The notes under the pieces: generated by a model | The model's database searches: none | Seen by the model: the letters and a program-made list of their open reading frames with translations, nothing else | What the model was told of the DNA's origin: nothing | Part shown: positions 1 to 7,390 of the stretch, in pieces | How positions within the stretch are numbered: the stretch's first letter is position 1 | Layout: each line of letters begins with the position of its first letter | Translations under genes and position numbers: made by a program | Source of the DNA: an uncultured Eubacteriales bacterium | GTDB lineage: Bacteria; Bacillota; Clostridia; Oscillospirales; Butyricicoccaceae | Length of the DNA: 15,484 nt | Reading direction: 5' to 3' | NCBI GenBank assembly: GCA_900555855.1 | Contig: USML01000042.1 | Span: forward strand, 1-15,484

Positions 1-466
1 CGATGGTGGGCAGGATCATCATCACCAGCGTCAGTCCGCCGGCCAGGATGCCCGCCTGCAGATTCATCTTCTGCACGAAAAACAGCATACCCACCAGACC
101 GTAGATGATGGAGGGAATGCCGGAAAGGGTCTCCGCCGCAGATTCGATCAGGGCGACGACCTTTTTATTCTGCGCATATTCCGTCAGATAGACCGCCGCC
201 CCAACGCCCAGGGGCAAGACGATCAGCAGCGCCGCCAGCAGGATCTGCAGCGTATTGCAGATGTCCGGCAGGATGCCGATGGTGTCGGATACATAGCTGG
301 GGCTGGTGGAGACCAGCTGCCAGGTGATATGCGGCAGACCCCGGTAAAGGACGAACCCCACCAGAAAGAGCACCAGCGCGGCGGTAAGCCCGGCGGAAAG
401 CAGCAGGAGCCCCCGCAGCACAGCGTTGGAAAGCCGCCTTTGGAAGGAGCGTTTATTTGTCAGCAT
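1..466 (-). CDS. pstA: Phosphate ABC transporter permease PstA (partial, 3' end missing)
   Basis: PstA is one of the two membrane subunits of the high-affinity phosphate importer PstSCAB. About 155 N-terminal residues are visible: a basic N-terminus (MLTNKRSFQRR), a first membrane helix at about residues 18-40, a periplasm-facing segment, then the start of the permease core with the family-typical stretch GIPSIIYGLVG, almost identical to the same motif in the neighbouring PstC. The ATG at 466-464 is chosen because AAAGGAG lies just upstream inside the end of pstC. The pstC stop and this ATG are separated by one base (TGA-T-ATG), so translation is probably coupled. The rest of the gene and the expected pstB lie left of the window. 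Confidence 0.93.
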   Translation of the reverse strand, partial: MLTNKRSFQRRLSNAVLRGLLLLSAGLTAALVLFLVGFVLYRGLPHITWQLVSTSPSYVSDTIGILPDICNTLQILLAALLIVLPLGVGAAVYLTEYAQNKKVVALIESAAETLSGIPSIIYGLVGMLFFVQKMNLQAGILAGGLTLVMMILPTI

Positions 467-467
467 A

Positions 468-1334
468 TCATTTCTCCTTTTCCCGCCGGAAGAAGAAGTT
501 CAGCGCGGCGTTGATCAGTAGGATAAACACATACAGCACCAGCGCGATGGAAAACAGCGCCTGCCGCTGCAGACCGGAGGCATAAGACATCTCGCTGGCC
601 ACCGCCGTGGTGAGAAAGCGCACACTCTCAAACAGCGACGGCATATTGGGCACATTGCCGGAGACCATCATGACGGCCATGGCTTCGCCGATGGCCCGGC
701 CCACGCCCAGCACGACTGCCGCGGCGATGCCGCTTCTGGCCGCCGGGACGGAGACGCGGAACCAGGTCTCCACCGGCGTTGCGCCCAGCGCCAACGAGGC
801 GTCCTCATATTCCTTCGGCACGGCGTCCAGCGCGTTGACCGAGACCTTGATGATGGAGGGCAGGATCATGACGGCCAGCACGATCATGGCCGCCAGAAGG
901 CCGGAGCCGTCCGGCAGGTGAAACAGCTTGCGGATCCCAGGCACCAGCACCAGCATGCCCACCAGGCCATAGACCACAGAGGGGATGCCGGCCAGCAGGC
1001 TCACCGCCGATTCCAAAACGCTCCGGACGGGCTTGGGCGCCATCTTGGAAAGAAAGATTGCCGCCAGAAATCCGATCGGAACGCCGATGACAATGGCGCC
1101 GCAGGTGCCATAGATGCTGGTGAGGATAAAGGGCAGGATGCCGAACTTGGGCTCTGCCGCCGTGGAGGCCCATTCACGGCCCAGCAGGAACCGGCCCAGC
1201 CCGATCTTTGCAATGGCCGGGACGCCGGCCAGGATCAGGTAGACCGTGATGAGCAGAACACAGCCCACCGTCAGCAAACCTAACAGGAGGAAGATGCCGT
1301 GAACGGCATCTTCCAGCGTGTTTCTGTGTTTCAT
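468..1334 (-). CDS. pstC: Phosphate ABC transporter permease PstC
   Basis: This 288-residue protein is the second permease subunit of the Pst phosphate importer and is of normal family length. It has about six hydrophobic helices (first at about 13-36), the Pst signature GIPSVVYGLVG at 116-126, and a cytoplasmic EAA-type coupling loop around 174-203 (EYEDASLALGATP, then a VPAARSGI segment), which contacts the PstB ATPase. GVGRAIGEAMAV follows at 210-221, also typical of PstC. The gene starts 7 bp after the pstS stop, and I see no good Shine-Dalgarno site there, so it probably depends on translation through the end of pstS. It should work with PstS outside the membrane and PstA within it. Confidence 0.95.
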   Translation of the reverse strand: MKHRNTLEDAVHGIFLLLGLLTVGCVLLITVYLILAGVPAIAKIGLGRFLLGREWASTAAEPKFGILPFILTSIYGTCGAIVIGVPIGFLAAIFLSKMAPKPVRSVLESAVSLLAGIPSVVYGLVGMLVLVPGIRKLFHLPDGSGLLAAMIVLAVMILPSIIKVSVNALDAVPKEYEDASLALGATPVETWFRVSVPAARSGIAAAVVLGVGRAIGEAMAVMMVSGNVPNMPSLFESVRFLTTAVASEMSYASGLQRQALFSIALVLYVFILLINAALNFFFRREKEK

Positions 1335-1341
1335 ATCGTGA

Positions 1342-2148
1342 TCAGTGGTTCATGGGGACAGCGCCGGCAGTCTGGATATAGGGCGCCGCTTCCGCGCTCA
1401 GCGCGAAGTCAAAGAACTTCTGGGCGCTGGGGGAGAGAGCCTGGCCGGTGCGGGTCACCAGCACGAAGGGACGCTGGATCACATAGCTGCCGTCCTGCAC
1501 GGAGGCCTCCGTGGGCGCGACGCCGTCCACCGTCAGGGCCTTTACGCTGTCCTTCAGAGAGGCCAGAGAGGCGTAGCCGATGGCGTCCGGGTTCTGGGCC
1601 ACCGTGGCGATCACATCGCCGGTGGAGGTCAGCTCCTGCCGATACTGGCAGGCATCCTTGGTCCCGGTGATGGATTCAAAGCCGTCCCGGGTTCCGGAGC
1701 CGGCTTCCCGGCCGATGAGGACGATGGACGCGTTGCTGCCGCCCAGCTCAGACCAGTTGGTGATCTTGCCGGTGTAAATGTCGGCGATCTGGGCAACGCT
1801 CAGGTCGGAGACCGGATTGTCCGGATGCACGATCATGGCGATGCCATCCAGAGCGACGACGGTCTCAGTGAGGGTCTGCTTTTCTTCGTCCTTCAGGGCG
1901 CGGCTGGAAAGACCGATGTCGCAGCGGCCCTCCGAGACCGCCTGGATGCCGGTGCCGGAGCCGGTAGGGTTATAGGTGACGGTAATGCCTTCCTTTTGCT
2001 GAAACGCTTCCGCCAGCGTTCCGATGACCTTTTCCATGGAGGTGGAGCCGTCGGTGGAGACGGCGTCTTTCTTGGAGCAGCCGGCAAGGCTCAGCGCAGT
2101 GAGAGCAAAGGCAAGGATTGCAGCAGCGGTTCTGATGGTTTTTTTCAT
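1342..2148 (-). CDS. pstS: Phosphate-binding lipoprotein PstS
   Basis: This 268-residue substrate-binding protein captures phosphate outside the membrane and hands it to PstC/PstA. It has a lipoprotein signal peptide with lipobox L-A-G-C24, so it should be lipid-anchored after signal peptidase II cleavage. Phosphate-binding motifs of the PBP-like PstS family are visible: DGSTSM at 33-38, the glycine-rich GSGTG at 63-67, SSR at 81-83, a DGIAM strand at 101-105, and GREAGSGTRDGFE at 146-158, whose Ser/Thr/Arg residues normally hold the anion. A strong ribosome site (AAAGGAG) precedes the ATG. It is first in the operon, divergent from the SipW/TasA locus, and is probably induced by phosphate starvation through a PhoB/PhoP-type regulator (inference). 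Confidence 0.96.
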   Translation of the reverse strand: MKKTIRTAAAILAFALTALSLAGCSKKDAVSTDGSTSMEKVIGTLAEAFQQKEGITVTYNPTGSGTGIQAVSEGRCDIGLSSRALKDEEKQTLTETVVALDGIAMIVHPDNPVSDLSVAQIADIYTGKITNWSELGGSNASIVLIGREAGSGTRDGFESITGTKDACQYRQELTSTGDVIATVAQNPDAIGYASLASLKDSVKALTVDGVAPTEASVQDGSYVIQRPFVLVTRTGQALSPSAQKFFDFALSAEAAPYIQTAGAVPMNH

Positions 2149-2194
2149 TTGTATGATCTCCTTTCGAGCGTTTGGTTTTCCTGATTACAGCTTT

Positions 2195-2223
2195 AGCATA
2201 CCGAACAAACATCAAAAGTAATA
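2195..2223 (-). promoter_or_regulatory. Candidate pstS promoter
   Basis: Read on the minus strand, a -10-like TATGCT (2200-2195) is preceded at a 17-base spacing by the weak -35-like TATTAC (2223-2218). A poor -35 is common where an activator is needed. An AT-rich inverted repeat containing TTTACA lies just upstream. No clear set of 11-bp-spaced Pho boxes was found, so the assignment is tentative. Confidence 0.35.
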
Positions 2224-2227
2224 TCGC

Positions 2228-2241
2228 AGCTTTGTAAAGCT
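2228..2241. repeat. Perfect inverted repeat upstream of pstS, possible operator
   Basis: The 14-base sequence AGCTTTGTAAAGCT consists of two perfect 6-base arms around a 2-base centre. It sits immediately upstream of the candidate pstS -35, and its minus-strand reading includes TTTACA, which resembles a PhoP half-site. It could be an activator site; chance in an AT-rich stretch cannot be excluded. Confidence 0.3.
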
Positions 2242-2431
2242 TTCATCAAAATTAGCGCGCCGTTAAAAATGCCTTTTTGCACCGGAGCAGATCCTTCATT
2301 CCGGCGCGCCGCGAAGCGGCAGAAAAAAACAGAAAACAGATGAGTGTGAATTTGGCCATAAAACAGAGCAAAATTAATAGCTTTTTTGCAAACAAAAGCA
2401 ATAATTTTCTTGTGCGGAAGACGGCTTGCTA

Positions 2432-2460
2432 TTGATTTCCTCCCATGCCCATGTTATAAT
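2432..2460 (+). promoter_or_regulatory. Strong housekeeping-type promoter of the SipW/TasA operon
   Basis: TTGATT (2432-2437) is followed after exactly 17 bases by TATAAT (2455-2460), with a TG-n extended -10 element directly in front (TGT). Transcription would start near 2467, giving a leader of about 127 nt. A second TATAAT lies at 2502-2507 without a good -35 and could be a weaker downstream start. This is the only strong promoter I see for the genes between 2594 and 11566. Confidence 0.75.
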
Positions 2461-2593
2461 TCTGGGTAGCAAGGCGGTAGTATGACCAGTTTTAACTATT
2501 CTATAATGAAACTGAGTCGGGCCGTGCGGAAGCCGGGCCGAAAGCACACGCGGCAAAAGAAAAAGAGAAGCGCAGTTAGAGAGGACAATCATC

Positions 2594-3358
2594 ATGAAAA
2601 AAGTATGGAATGTGGTAAAGAACATATTCACTTGGGCAGTCGTGCTGATCGCCGTGGGAATGATGATCTTTACCATCATCTCGGTCAACACCTTTGACCG
2701 GGCGGACAGAAGCCTGTTTGGCTACAAGGCGTTTATCGTCTTGTCAGACTCCATGAGCGCCACGGACTTCTCCGCCGGCGATCTGGTGCTGGTGAAGGAG
2801 GTAGACCCTGCCACCCTTCAGGAGGGCGACATTATTTCCTTCTCCTCGCAGAATACCAGCAACTTCGGCGAGATCGTCACCCATAAGATCCGCACGGTGA
2901 CCACGGATGAAAACGGCGATACCGCCTTCATTACCTACGGTACCACCACCAATGTGGATGATGAATCGCTGGTGACCTTCCCCTTTGTGATCGGCAAATA
3001 CCAGACCAAGCTCCCCGGCGTGGGCAAGTTTTTCACCTTCCTCAAGACGGTCCCGGGCTATATCTGCTGTATCCTGACGCCGTTTATCGTGCTGATCGTC
3101 CTGCAGCTGATCAACTTTATCAAGATCTTCCGCGCCTATAAGAAGGAGCAGATGGCAGACCTGACCCGTGAGCGGGAGCAGATCGCGGAGGAGCGCAAAA
3201 AGTCGGAGGCCATGATGAACGAGCTGCTGGCCCTGAAGGCCCAGCTGGATGCCCAGAAGGGCGGCGCGCCCGCGGCGGAGAAGGCCCCGGCAGAAGCGGC
3301 CCCCGCGCCGGAAGCGGCCCCCGCAGAAGAGACCCCCGCGAAAACAGACGATGAATAA
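2594..3358 (+). CDS. sipW: SipW-type signal peptidase I with coiled-coil and Ala/Pro tail (first paralogue)
   Basis: This membrane serine protease (254 aa) of the S26B/ER-type family is expected to cut leader peptides of the TasA-like proteins encoded next to it. It has an N-terminal helix (about 10-31), the catalytic serine in SDSM (Ser53), the histidine in THK (His97, where bacterial LepB has lysine) and a second membrane segment at about 155-180. Unlike the second paralogue, the motif usually read G-D-A-N-N is G-T-T-T-N (116-120), so the first acidic residue is Thr117; the later Asp123 is kept. The tail is unusual: a charged coiled coil (about 182-222) and an Ala/Pro/Glu-rich end (223-254), probably cytoplasmic. 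GAGGA eight bases upstream supports this ATG. It heads the operon. Confidence 0.92.
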   Translation: MKKVWNVVKNIFTWAVVLIAVGMMIFTIISVNTFDRADRSLFGYKAFIVLSDSMSATDFSAGDLVLVKEVDPATLQEGDIISFSSQNTSNFGEIVTHKIRTVTTDENGDTAFITYGTTTNVDDESLVTFPFVIGKYQTKLPGVGKFFTFLKTVPGYICCILTPFIVLIVLQLINFIKIFRAYKKEQMADLTREREQIAEERKKSEAMMNELLALKAQLDAQKGGAPAAEKAPAEAAPAPEAAPAEETPAKTDDE

Positions 3359-3398
3359 TGCAAAACACGGTATTATTAAGATAGGGAGGAACTCAGGT

Positions 3399-4583
3399 AT
3401 GATGTTTCGTTCAAAAGCACAGGACGGAAAGCGCATGGCACCGCGCAAGCACACAACGCTTCGCAGACGCTCCCTGCTGGAAAAGGGCCTGATCAGCTGT
3501 CTCGTCCTGATCGCGGTCTGCAGTATGCTTTTCGTCAGCACGACCTTGTCGTGGTTTTCCGATCAGGTAACTGCCGGCGGAACAGTGATCAAGACTGGTC
3601 AATATTTGCTTAATGTTCGCCAGGGCTCACAGAGCCAAACGATGAGTCTTGGCGCCGCAGATGGGAACACTATCACGCCCAATGCCATTCAAATGATGCG
3701 CGTGGACAAAAATGATTCTGATCTTTGGGAGCCGGGCGCGGTGTTTGTTTCTGATCCGATCTGGATGGAAAATGACGGCGATATTGATATTGAGTTTTGT
3801 CTGGAGCTGCTGACGGCAAGAGATACGCTGGCTGCTAACCTGACAACGAATCAAACGGGTCTGGAGCTGTTGAATGCAATCCAATTTAAGATCATGGATA
3901 TGAATGATTTTGAGAAAAAGGTTTACGCAGCAGCAGAAAAAGCGGAAGAAGGATTGCGGAACGATGAGGAAGTCTATTCTATTGATATTGCAAACGAGCT
4001 GAAAACGGATTTCCAAAGCGGGCAGAGAGACCTTCGCACCGCAGATAGTGCCAAGAGCGTTGGTACAACGAGCAGTGGATCGCCGATCATCAAGCTTGCT
4101 GTAGGTGACCGCAGCAGTGAATTTGTCATTGTGGGCTTGATGAATTCTTATGCCAATGTGCAATATAGCGGCAAGACGCTGGAAACTCCTTTCACGCTGG
4201 TCATCAAGAGCCAGCAGGCCGGCTTCACATGGGCCTCCACGGCACCGGCCTTTTGCACGGATGCTTCCCATGAACAGGCAAAAGGTCAGGCTAACGCCTT
4301 TGCAGATACTGAGCAGGGCTATTGGCGGTATGAAAACGGCTTCCATGTATACCACTGTGCCGCCTGTCAGCAGACACTGCTGGAAGAAGATGCAACAAAC
4401 ACAAAGGCGGATCATGCGCATATTGCTGAGCAGGCCTTTAATAACGGCAGCAGCGCCAGCGTTTGGACTGCGGCTAATGGAAGTGCTGTGGATTACTACT
4501 GCCGCGTCTGCAATGAGCGCATCGCCACGGCCAACGGCAATACACTGTTTATCTATGACACCAACACAGTCATCAAGAAATAA
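3399..4583 (+). CDS. TasA-like exported protein with CxxC zinc-ribbon-like C-terminus
   Basis: A 394-residue exported protein. The reading frame is open further upstream, but ATG 3399 is chosen because AGGGAGG lies nine bases before it. The N-terminus is basic for 30 residues, then hydrophobic (30-50), ending in LSWFSD, the SipW-dependent leader pattern of a small residue, aromatic, Phe, then Asp. TasA-fold hallmarks follow: an alternating strand GQYLLNV, WEPG at about 110 with an ENDGDIDIEF strand, and a late SGKTLETPFTLVIKSQQ strand. The last 110 residues differ: two CxxC pairs (Cys320/323 and Cys368/371) with nearby His, Tyr and Trp, like half zinc ribbons. Its A+T content is higher than in its neighbours. 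Likely a fibre or surface subunit; the tail function is unknown. Confidence 0.8.
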   Translation: MMFRSKAQDGKRMAPRKHTTLRRRSLLEKGLISCLVLIAVCSMLFVSTTLSWFSDQVTAGGTVIKTGQYLLNVRQGSQSQTMSLGAADGNTITPNAIQMMRVDKNDSDLWEPGAVFVSDPIWMENDGDIDIEFCLELLTARDTLAANLTTNQTGLELLNAIQFKIMDMNDFEKKVYAAAEKAEEGLRNDEEVYSIDIANELKTDFQSGQRDLRTADSAKSVGTTSSGSPIIKLAVGDRSSEFVIVGLMNSYANVQYSGKTLETPFTLVIKSQQAGFTWASTAPAFCTDASHEQAKGQANAFADTEQGYWRYENGFHVYHCAACQQTLLEEDATNTKADHAHIAEQAFNNGSSASVWTAANGSAVDYYCRVCNERIATANGNTLFIYDTNTVIKK

Positions 4584-4615
4584 GCAGCCAATGTTTCGGG
4601 AGCGAGGTGAAACCC

Positions 4616-5338
4616 ATGCCTGAAAGAAAAAATCGAACGCGGCGCAGCGCCCTGCTGGTCTGTGCGCTGGCGGCCATGGTGCTTTTGGCCGCCCTGCCTG
4701 CCACGGCGGCGTGGTATGCCACCCAGAGTGCCGCCGGCGGCAGCGCCATCGAGACGGCCACCTTTGAGGTGTCTGTGAAGACCGAGACAAACCCAGCAGC
4801 TGCACCACTGAAGCAGCAGGATCTGGATGCTTTGATGGCGGAATATGAGACCGTGTGGAACACTGTTGAGGTCGCCAAAACGCTGGTTTATGACACCACC
4901 GTCGTCACCGTCACGGCGGATGAGGAGAATACAGCCAGCGGCTATGTTATCGTGACCTATGATAATAAGGATTATTACAGCGATTTCATCGCACCGGGCA
5001 AAAGCGTCCGATTCACTGTGCCCGGCGGCACAGTCCGGGGCAGCGATGGCGAAATCACCGTCAGCGGGGAAGACGCTTTTGACGAGCTCTACCGCAATGA
5101 ATTCGTGATCAAAGCCGGCTGGGGCCGGCCGGAAGGCGAGCTGAAGCTGAAAGACCTGCAAGATGCCCTGGATGCGCAGACCGATTCCCTGATCGCCCGG
5201 CAGAAGCAGGCCTATCTGGAAGCGCTCGCCGCCCAGCTGGAGCAGGCAAAGCAGGCCGCAGAGGAAGCAGCAAGCCAGGCCGGACAGAATACCGGAGCCG
5301 CCACAACAGAGCCGACTGGCGTTTTTACGGGAAGCTGA
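4616..5338 (+). CDS. Exported protein with SipW-like leader and C-terminal coiled coil
   Basis: A 240-residue protein whose leader is very basic (PERKNRTRR) and then hydrophobic to about residue 33, ending AAWYATQ. A following GG-S-x(4)-TATFEVSV strand resembles the first mature strand of TasA/CalY proteins. AGGTGA five bases before ATG 4616 favours this start over the in-frame GTG at 4607, which is buried in that ribosome site. The middle (about 60-165) looks beta-rich, but the usual PG...N-x-G and N-x-Y-x-G hallmarks are weak. Residues about 170-225 form a long Gln/Ala/Glu/Leu-rich helix suited to a coiled coil, then a short Gly/Thr tail. It ends one base before sipW2. It could be an accessory or initiating subunit; this is inference. 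Confidence 0.72.
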   Translation: MPERKNRTRRSALLVCALAAMVLLAALPATAAWYATQSAAGGSAIETATFEVSVKTETNPAAAPLKQQDLDALMAEYETVWNTVEVAKTLVYDTTVVTVTADEENTASGYVIVTYDNKDYYSDFIAPGKSVRFTVPGGTVRGSDGEITVSGEDAFDELYRNEFVIKAGWGRPEGELKLKDLQDALDAQTDSLIARQKQAYLEALAAQLEQAKQAAEEAASQAGQNTGAATTEPTGVFTGS

Positions 5339-5339
5339 T

Positions 5340-5924
5340 ATGAAAAAAACCGTCAAAAAAATCTGGGATATCATGTCCACCGTGCTGGTGGCGGCCATCG
5401 TACTGGTGGCGCTGCTGCTGGCGGGGACGCGCCTTGCCGGGATGCACGCCTATACGGTGCTTTCCGGCTCCATGGAGCCGACCTACCATGTGGGTTCGCT
5501 TGTGTTTGTCAAAAAGGCCGACCCTTCTGAGGTCAAGGCCGGCGACCCCATTACTTACCTCATCGCGGAAAAGCAGGTGGTGACCCACCGCTGCGTGGAG
5601 GTCCTGCCCGACGAGGAAGACCCCTCCGTCCTGCGCTTCCGCACCAAGGGCGACGCCAATAATGTGGAAGACGCAACGCTGGTCCACGAAAATAACCTCA
5701 TCGGAAAGCCCGTGTTTTCCATCCCGCTGCTGGGCTTCGCGGCCAATTATATCCAGCATCCGCCCGGAACCTATGTGGCCATCGCCATTGCGGCGCTGAT
5801 CGTCCTGCTGGCCTTCTGGCCCTCCGGCGAGAAAAAGGCAGAGACGGCAGGCAAAGAAAACTCTGTTTCCCAGGCTTCGGACGAAGCCTTCCCGCCGGAG
5901 GATTCCGGTGAAAATAAAAAGTAA
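5340..5924 (+). CDS. sipW: SipW-type signal peptidase I (second paralogue)
   Basis: A 194-residue S26B-family signal peptidase with all expected motifs: N-terminal membrane helix (about 12-34), SGSM with catalytic Ser44, VGSLVFVKK strand, THR with His83, and the TKGDANNVED box with Asp105 and Asp111, then a C-terminal helix at about 137-160 and a short polar tail. The acidic box is intact, unlike the first paralogue. It should release the TasA-like proteins of this locus from their leaders. Its ATG follows the previous stop by one base (TGA-T-ATG) and its end overlaps the next gene by 17 bases, so the three genes are probably translated together. Confidence 0.94.
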   Translation: MKKTVKKIWDIMSTVLVAAIVLVALLLAGTRLAGMHAYTVLSGSMEPTYHVGSLVFVKKADPSEVKAGDPITYLIAEKQVVTHRCVEVLPDEEDPSVLRFRTKGDANNVEDATLVHENNLIGKPVFSIPLLGFAANYIQHPPGTYVAIAIAALIVLLAFWPSGEKKAETAGKENSVSQASDEAFPPEDSGENKK

Positions 5925-7284
5925 GGCGAAAGAGACGATGAAAAAGAAAGTCACAGCAATCGCGCTTGCGGTCTGTATTCTGGCTGTCGCCGTCATCGGC
6001 GCAACCATGGCCTATTTTACGGATACCGACAGCAAATCCAACACCTTCACCTTCGGCGGCGTGGATATTGAACTCACCGAGAAGTCTGAAAAAGATGAGC
6101 AGAATAAAATTCACGCGGGCACTGAAAAGGATGGCGGCTTTACTTATGACACAGTCCTTCCCGGCCTGGTCTATTCCAAGGTTCCCACGGTCAAAGTCGT
6201 AGAAGGCCCTGCTTGGGTGGTTGTCACTGTAACGGTTCCCACCATTTATGATCATCCGGATTTCTTTAACAGAACCGCCAATGAAACTGATTTTGCAATG
6301 GTGAAGAAGGTCGTCGGCGAAAACACCGTCTATTATTTCTATGCCAACGCTGCTGTTATAGCAGAAAACTCTGTCACGCCCTTTACTGAGGTCAAGATCA
6401 ACCCCGCTCTGACGCAGGACGATGTTAAAAACCTGCCGACCTTTAATGTGGTTGTGAATGCCTATGGTATCCAGAAAGAGGGCTTTGATAACGCACAGGA
6501 GGCCTTTGCTAAGGCGTTCGCGGATAAGCTTCCTACTGCGAGCGTAGTTATCAACGGCAAGACCCTCAGCTATGATTCTCTGGAGCAGGCCATTACTGAG
6601 GCTCCTGCCGGTGCTACGGTTACGCTGGAGAAGGATCTGGAGCTGGCCAGTGACATGACTATTGCAAAGGATATCACGCTGGATGGACAGGGAAATGCTG
6701 TTATCAGCCAGAAGACAATTACCGTAAATGCTGAAAAGGTTACAGTGAAAGATTTAACCTATCGCGAACCCAGCAATAAGAATAGCAATGCATCCTGCTT
6801 CTATCTTCGGAACGGTTGCAAAGAATTTGTAATCGATGGTTGTACATTTGAGAATCCGCAGTGGGAAGTGGTTCAGGTAACCTCTAAAGATATCGAAAAA
6901 CTGATGATTACAAACAGCACCTTTATTGCAAGCGCGGTGAAGGCGGCGGCAGATGATTATTACAACAAAACCGATGATCAGGCAACTCGTTATATCCATG
7001 TTCAGCCTGATGCCGGAGATCATGTCATTATGGACATTACGATTACCGGTAATACCTTTAAGAATCTGGATAAAGTGAATGATTCTTGCGTTGGTATTTA
7101 TTTCATTGAAGATGGTTCTACGCTTACCTTAGGAAACAATAGCTTTAGCGATTGGGCTGAAGGCGATGTTGTTAATGGCGTGACTGATAAGCTGAGCGTT
7201 ATGTGGCCCGAGATGACTGAGCTTAAAACGATCAGCAAGTGGACTGGAAGCGTTCAGACGATTACGCTTCAGAAAGGAAACTAA
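5908..7284 (+). CDS. TasA/CalY-like protein with C-terminal parallel beta-helix (first)
   Basis: A 458-residue protein begun at GTG 5908, because GGAGGA lies six bases upstream and the resulting MKIKSK start matches MKLKSK of the related gene at 10169; ATG 5938 is the alternative. The SipW-type leader ends in ATMAYFTDTDS (33-43), followed by strand FTFGGVDIEL. CalY/TasA features continue with LPGLVYSK at about 84, YYFYANAAV at about 142-150 and a closing VVVNAYGIQKEGFDNAQEAF. From about 215 onward, short repeats recur, each with N-x-(T/S)-F or C-T-F turns (GCTF, NSTF, GNTF, NNSF), the ladder pattern of a right-handed parallel beta-helix. It begins with a SYDSLEQAI element often found at the start of such domains. 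The helix-coding half is markedly A+T-rich. Probably a fibre-linked adhesin or carbohydrate-binding subunit. Confidence 0.8.
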   Translation: MKIKSKAKETMKKKVTAIALAVCILAVAVIGATMAYFTDTDSKSNTFTFGGVDIELTEKSEKDEQNKIHAGTEKDGGFTYDTVLPGLVYSKVPTVKVVEGPAWVVVTVTVPTIYDHPDFFNRTANETDFAMVKKVVGENTVYYFYANAAVIAENSVTPFTEVKINPALTQDDVKNLPTFNVVVNAYGIQKEGFDNAQEAFAKAFADKLPTASVVINGKTLSYDSLEQAITEAPAGATVTLEKDLELASDMTIAKDITLDGQGNAVISQKTITVNAEKVTVKDLTYREPSNKNSNASCFYLRNGCKEFVIDGCTFENPQWEVVQVTSKDIEKLMITNSTFIASAVKAAADDYYNKTDDQATRYIHVQPDAGDHVIMDITITGNTFKNLDKVNDSCVGIYFIEDGSTLTLGNNSFSDWAEGDVVNGVTDKLSVMWPEMTELKTISKWTGSVQTITLQKGN

Positions 7285-7300
7285 TCTGATTTTTCCGTAT

Positions 7301-7320
7301 CCCTGCCCTTCGGGGCAGGG
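7301..7320 (+). promoter_or_regulatory. Stable UUCG-capped hairpin inside the operon
   Basis: CCCTGCCC-TTCG-GGGCAGGG is a perfect 8-bp stem closed by the very stable C(UUCG)G tetraloop, 16 bases after the stop of the first beta-helix gene. No T-run follows in either direction, so it is unlikely to be a standard terminator. It could protect the upstream mRNA 3' end or slow transcription. Confidence 0.6.
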
Positions 7321-7321
7321 T

Positions 7322-7358
7322 ACGCATGACCGCCCTGAGCTTCGGGGCGGCGATGCGT
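7322..7358 (+). promoter_or_regulatory. Second intercistronic hairpin
   Basis: ACGCAT (7322-7327) pairs with ATGCGT (7353-7358), and CCGCCC (7330-7335) with GGGCGG (7345-7350), around a 2x2 internal mismatch and a nine-base loop. It follows the UUCG hairpin by one base and lies just before the ribosome site of the next gene. No T-run follows. Together they may set the relative output of upstream and downstream genes. Confidence 0.55.
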
Positions 7359-7390
7359 GCTCTGCTACCAAATAAAAAGGAGTGAACACA

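Larger units (their letters stand above)
2149..2593. other. Divergent intergenic region, 445 bp
   Basis: The pstS half (about 2149-2260) carries the pstS ribosome site, candidate promoter and palindrome. The middle (2261-2430) is A-rich and shows only a short GCCGC-GAA-GCGGC hairpin (2308-2320) with no T-run in either direction. The right part holds the sipW1 promoter and its roughly 127-nt untranslated leader. That leader contains CGGGCCG twice (2518-2524 and 2534-2540), but I recognise no riboswitch class in it. No convincing coding sequence is present. Confidence 0.6.

Noticed and set aside
1345..2184. 279-codon open frame on the plus strand
   Set aside because: It is antisense to pstS, which carries lipobox and phosphate-binding motifs.
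2308..2320. GCCGC-GAA-GCGGC hairpin as a terminator
   Set aside because: The stem has only five pairs, and no T-run follows on either strand.
2467..2593. c-di-GMP riboswitch in the sipW1 leader
   Set aside because: Expected, because adhesins are often controlled this way, but the conserved core of class I or II could not be found; only a short CGGGCCG repeat is present.
3627..4808. 393-codon open frame on the minus strand
   Set aside because: It spans two plus-strand genes and their gap, with no leader, domain or ribosome site.
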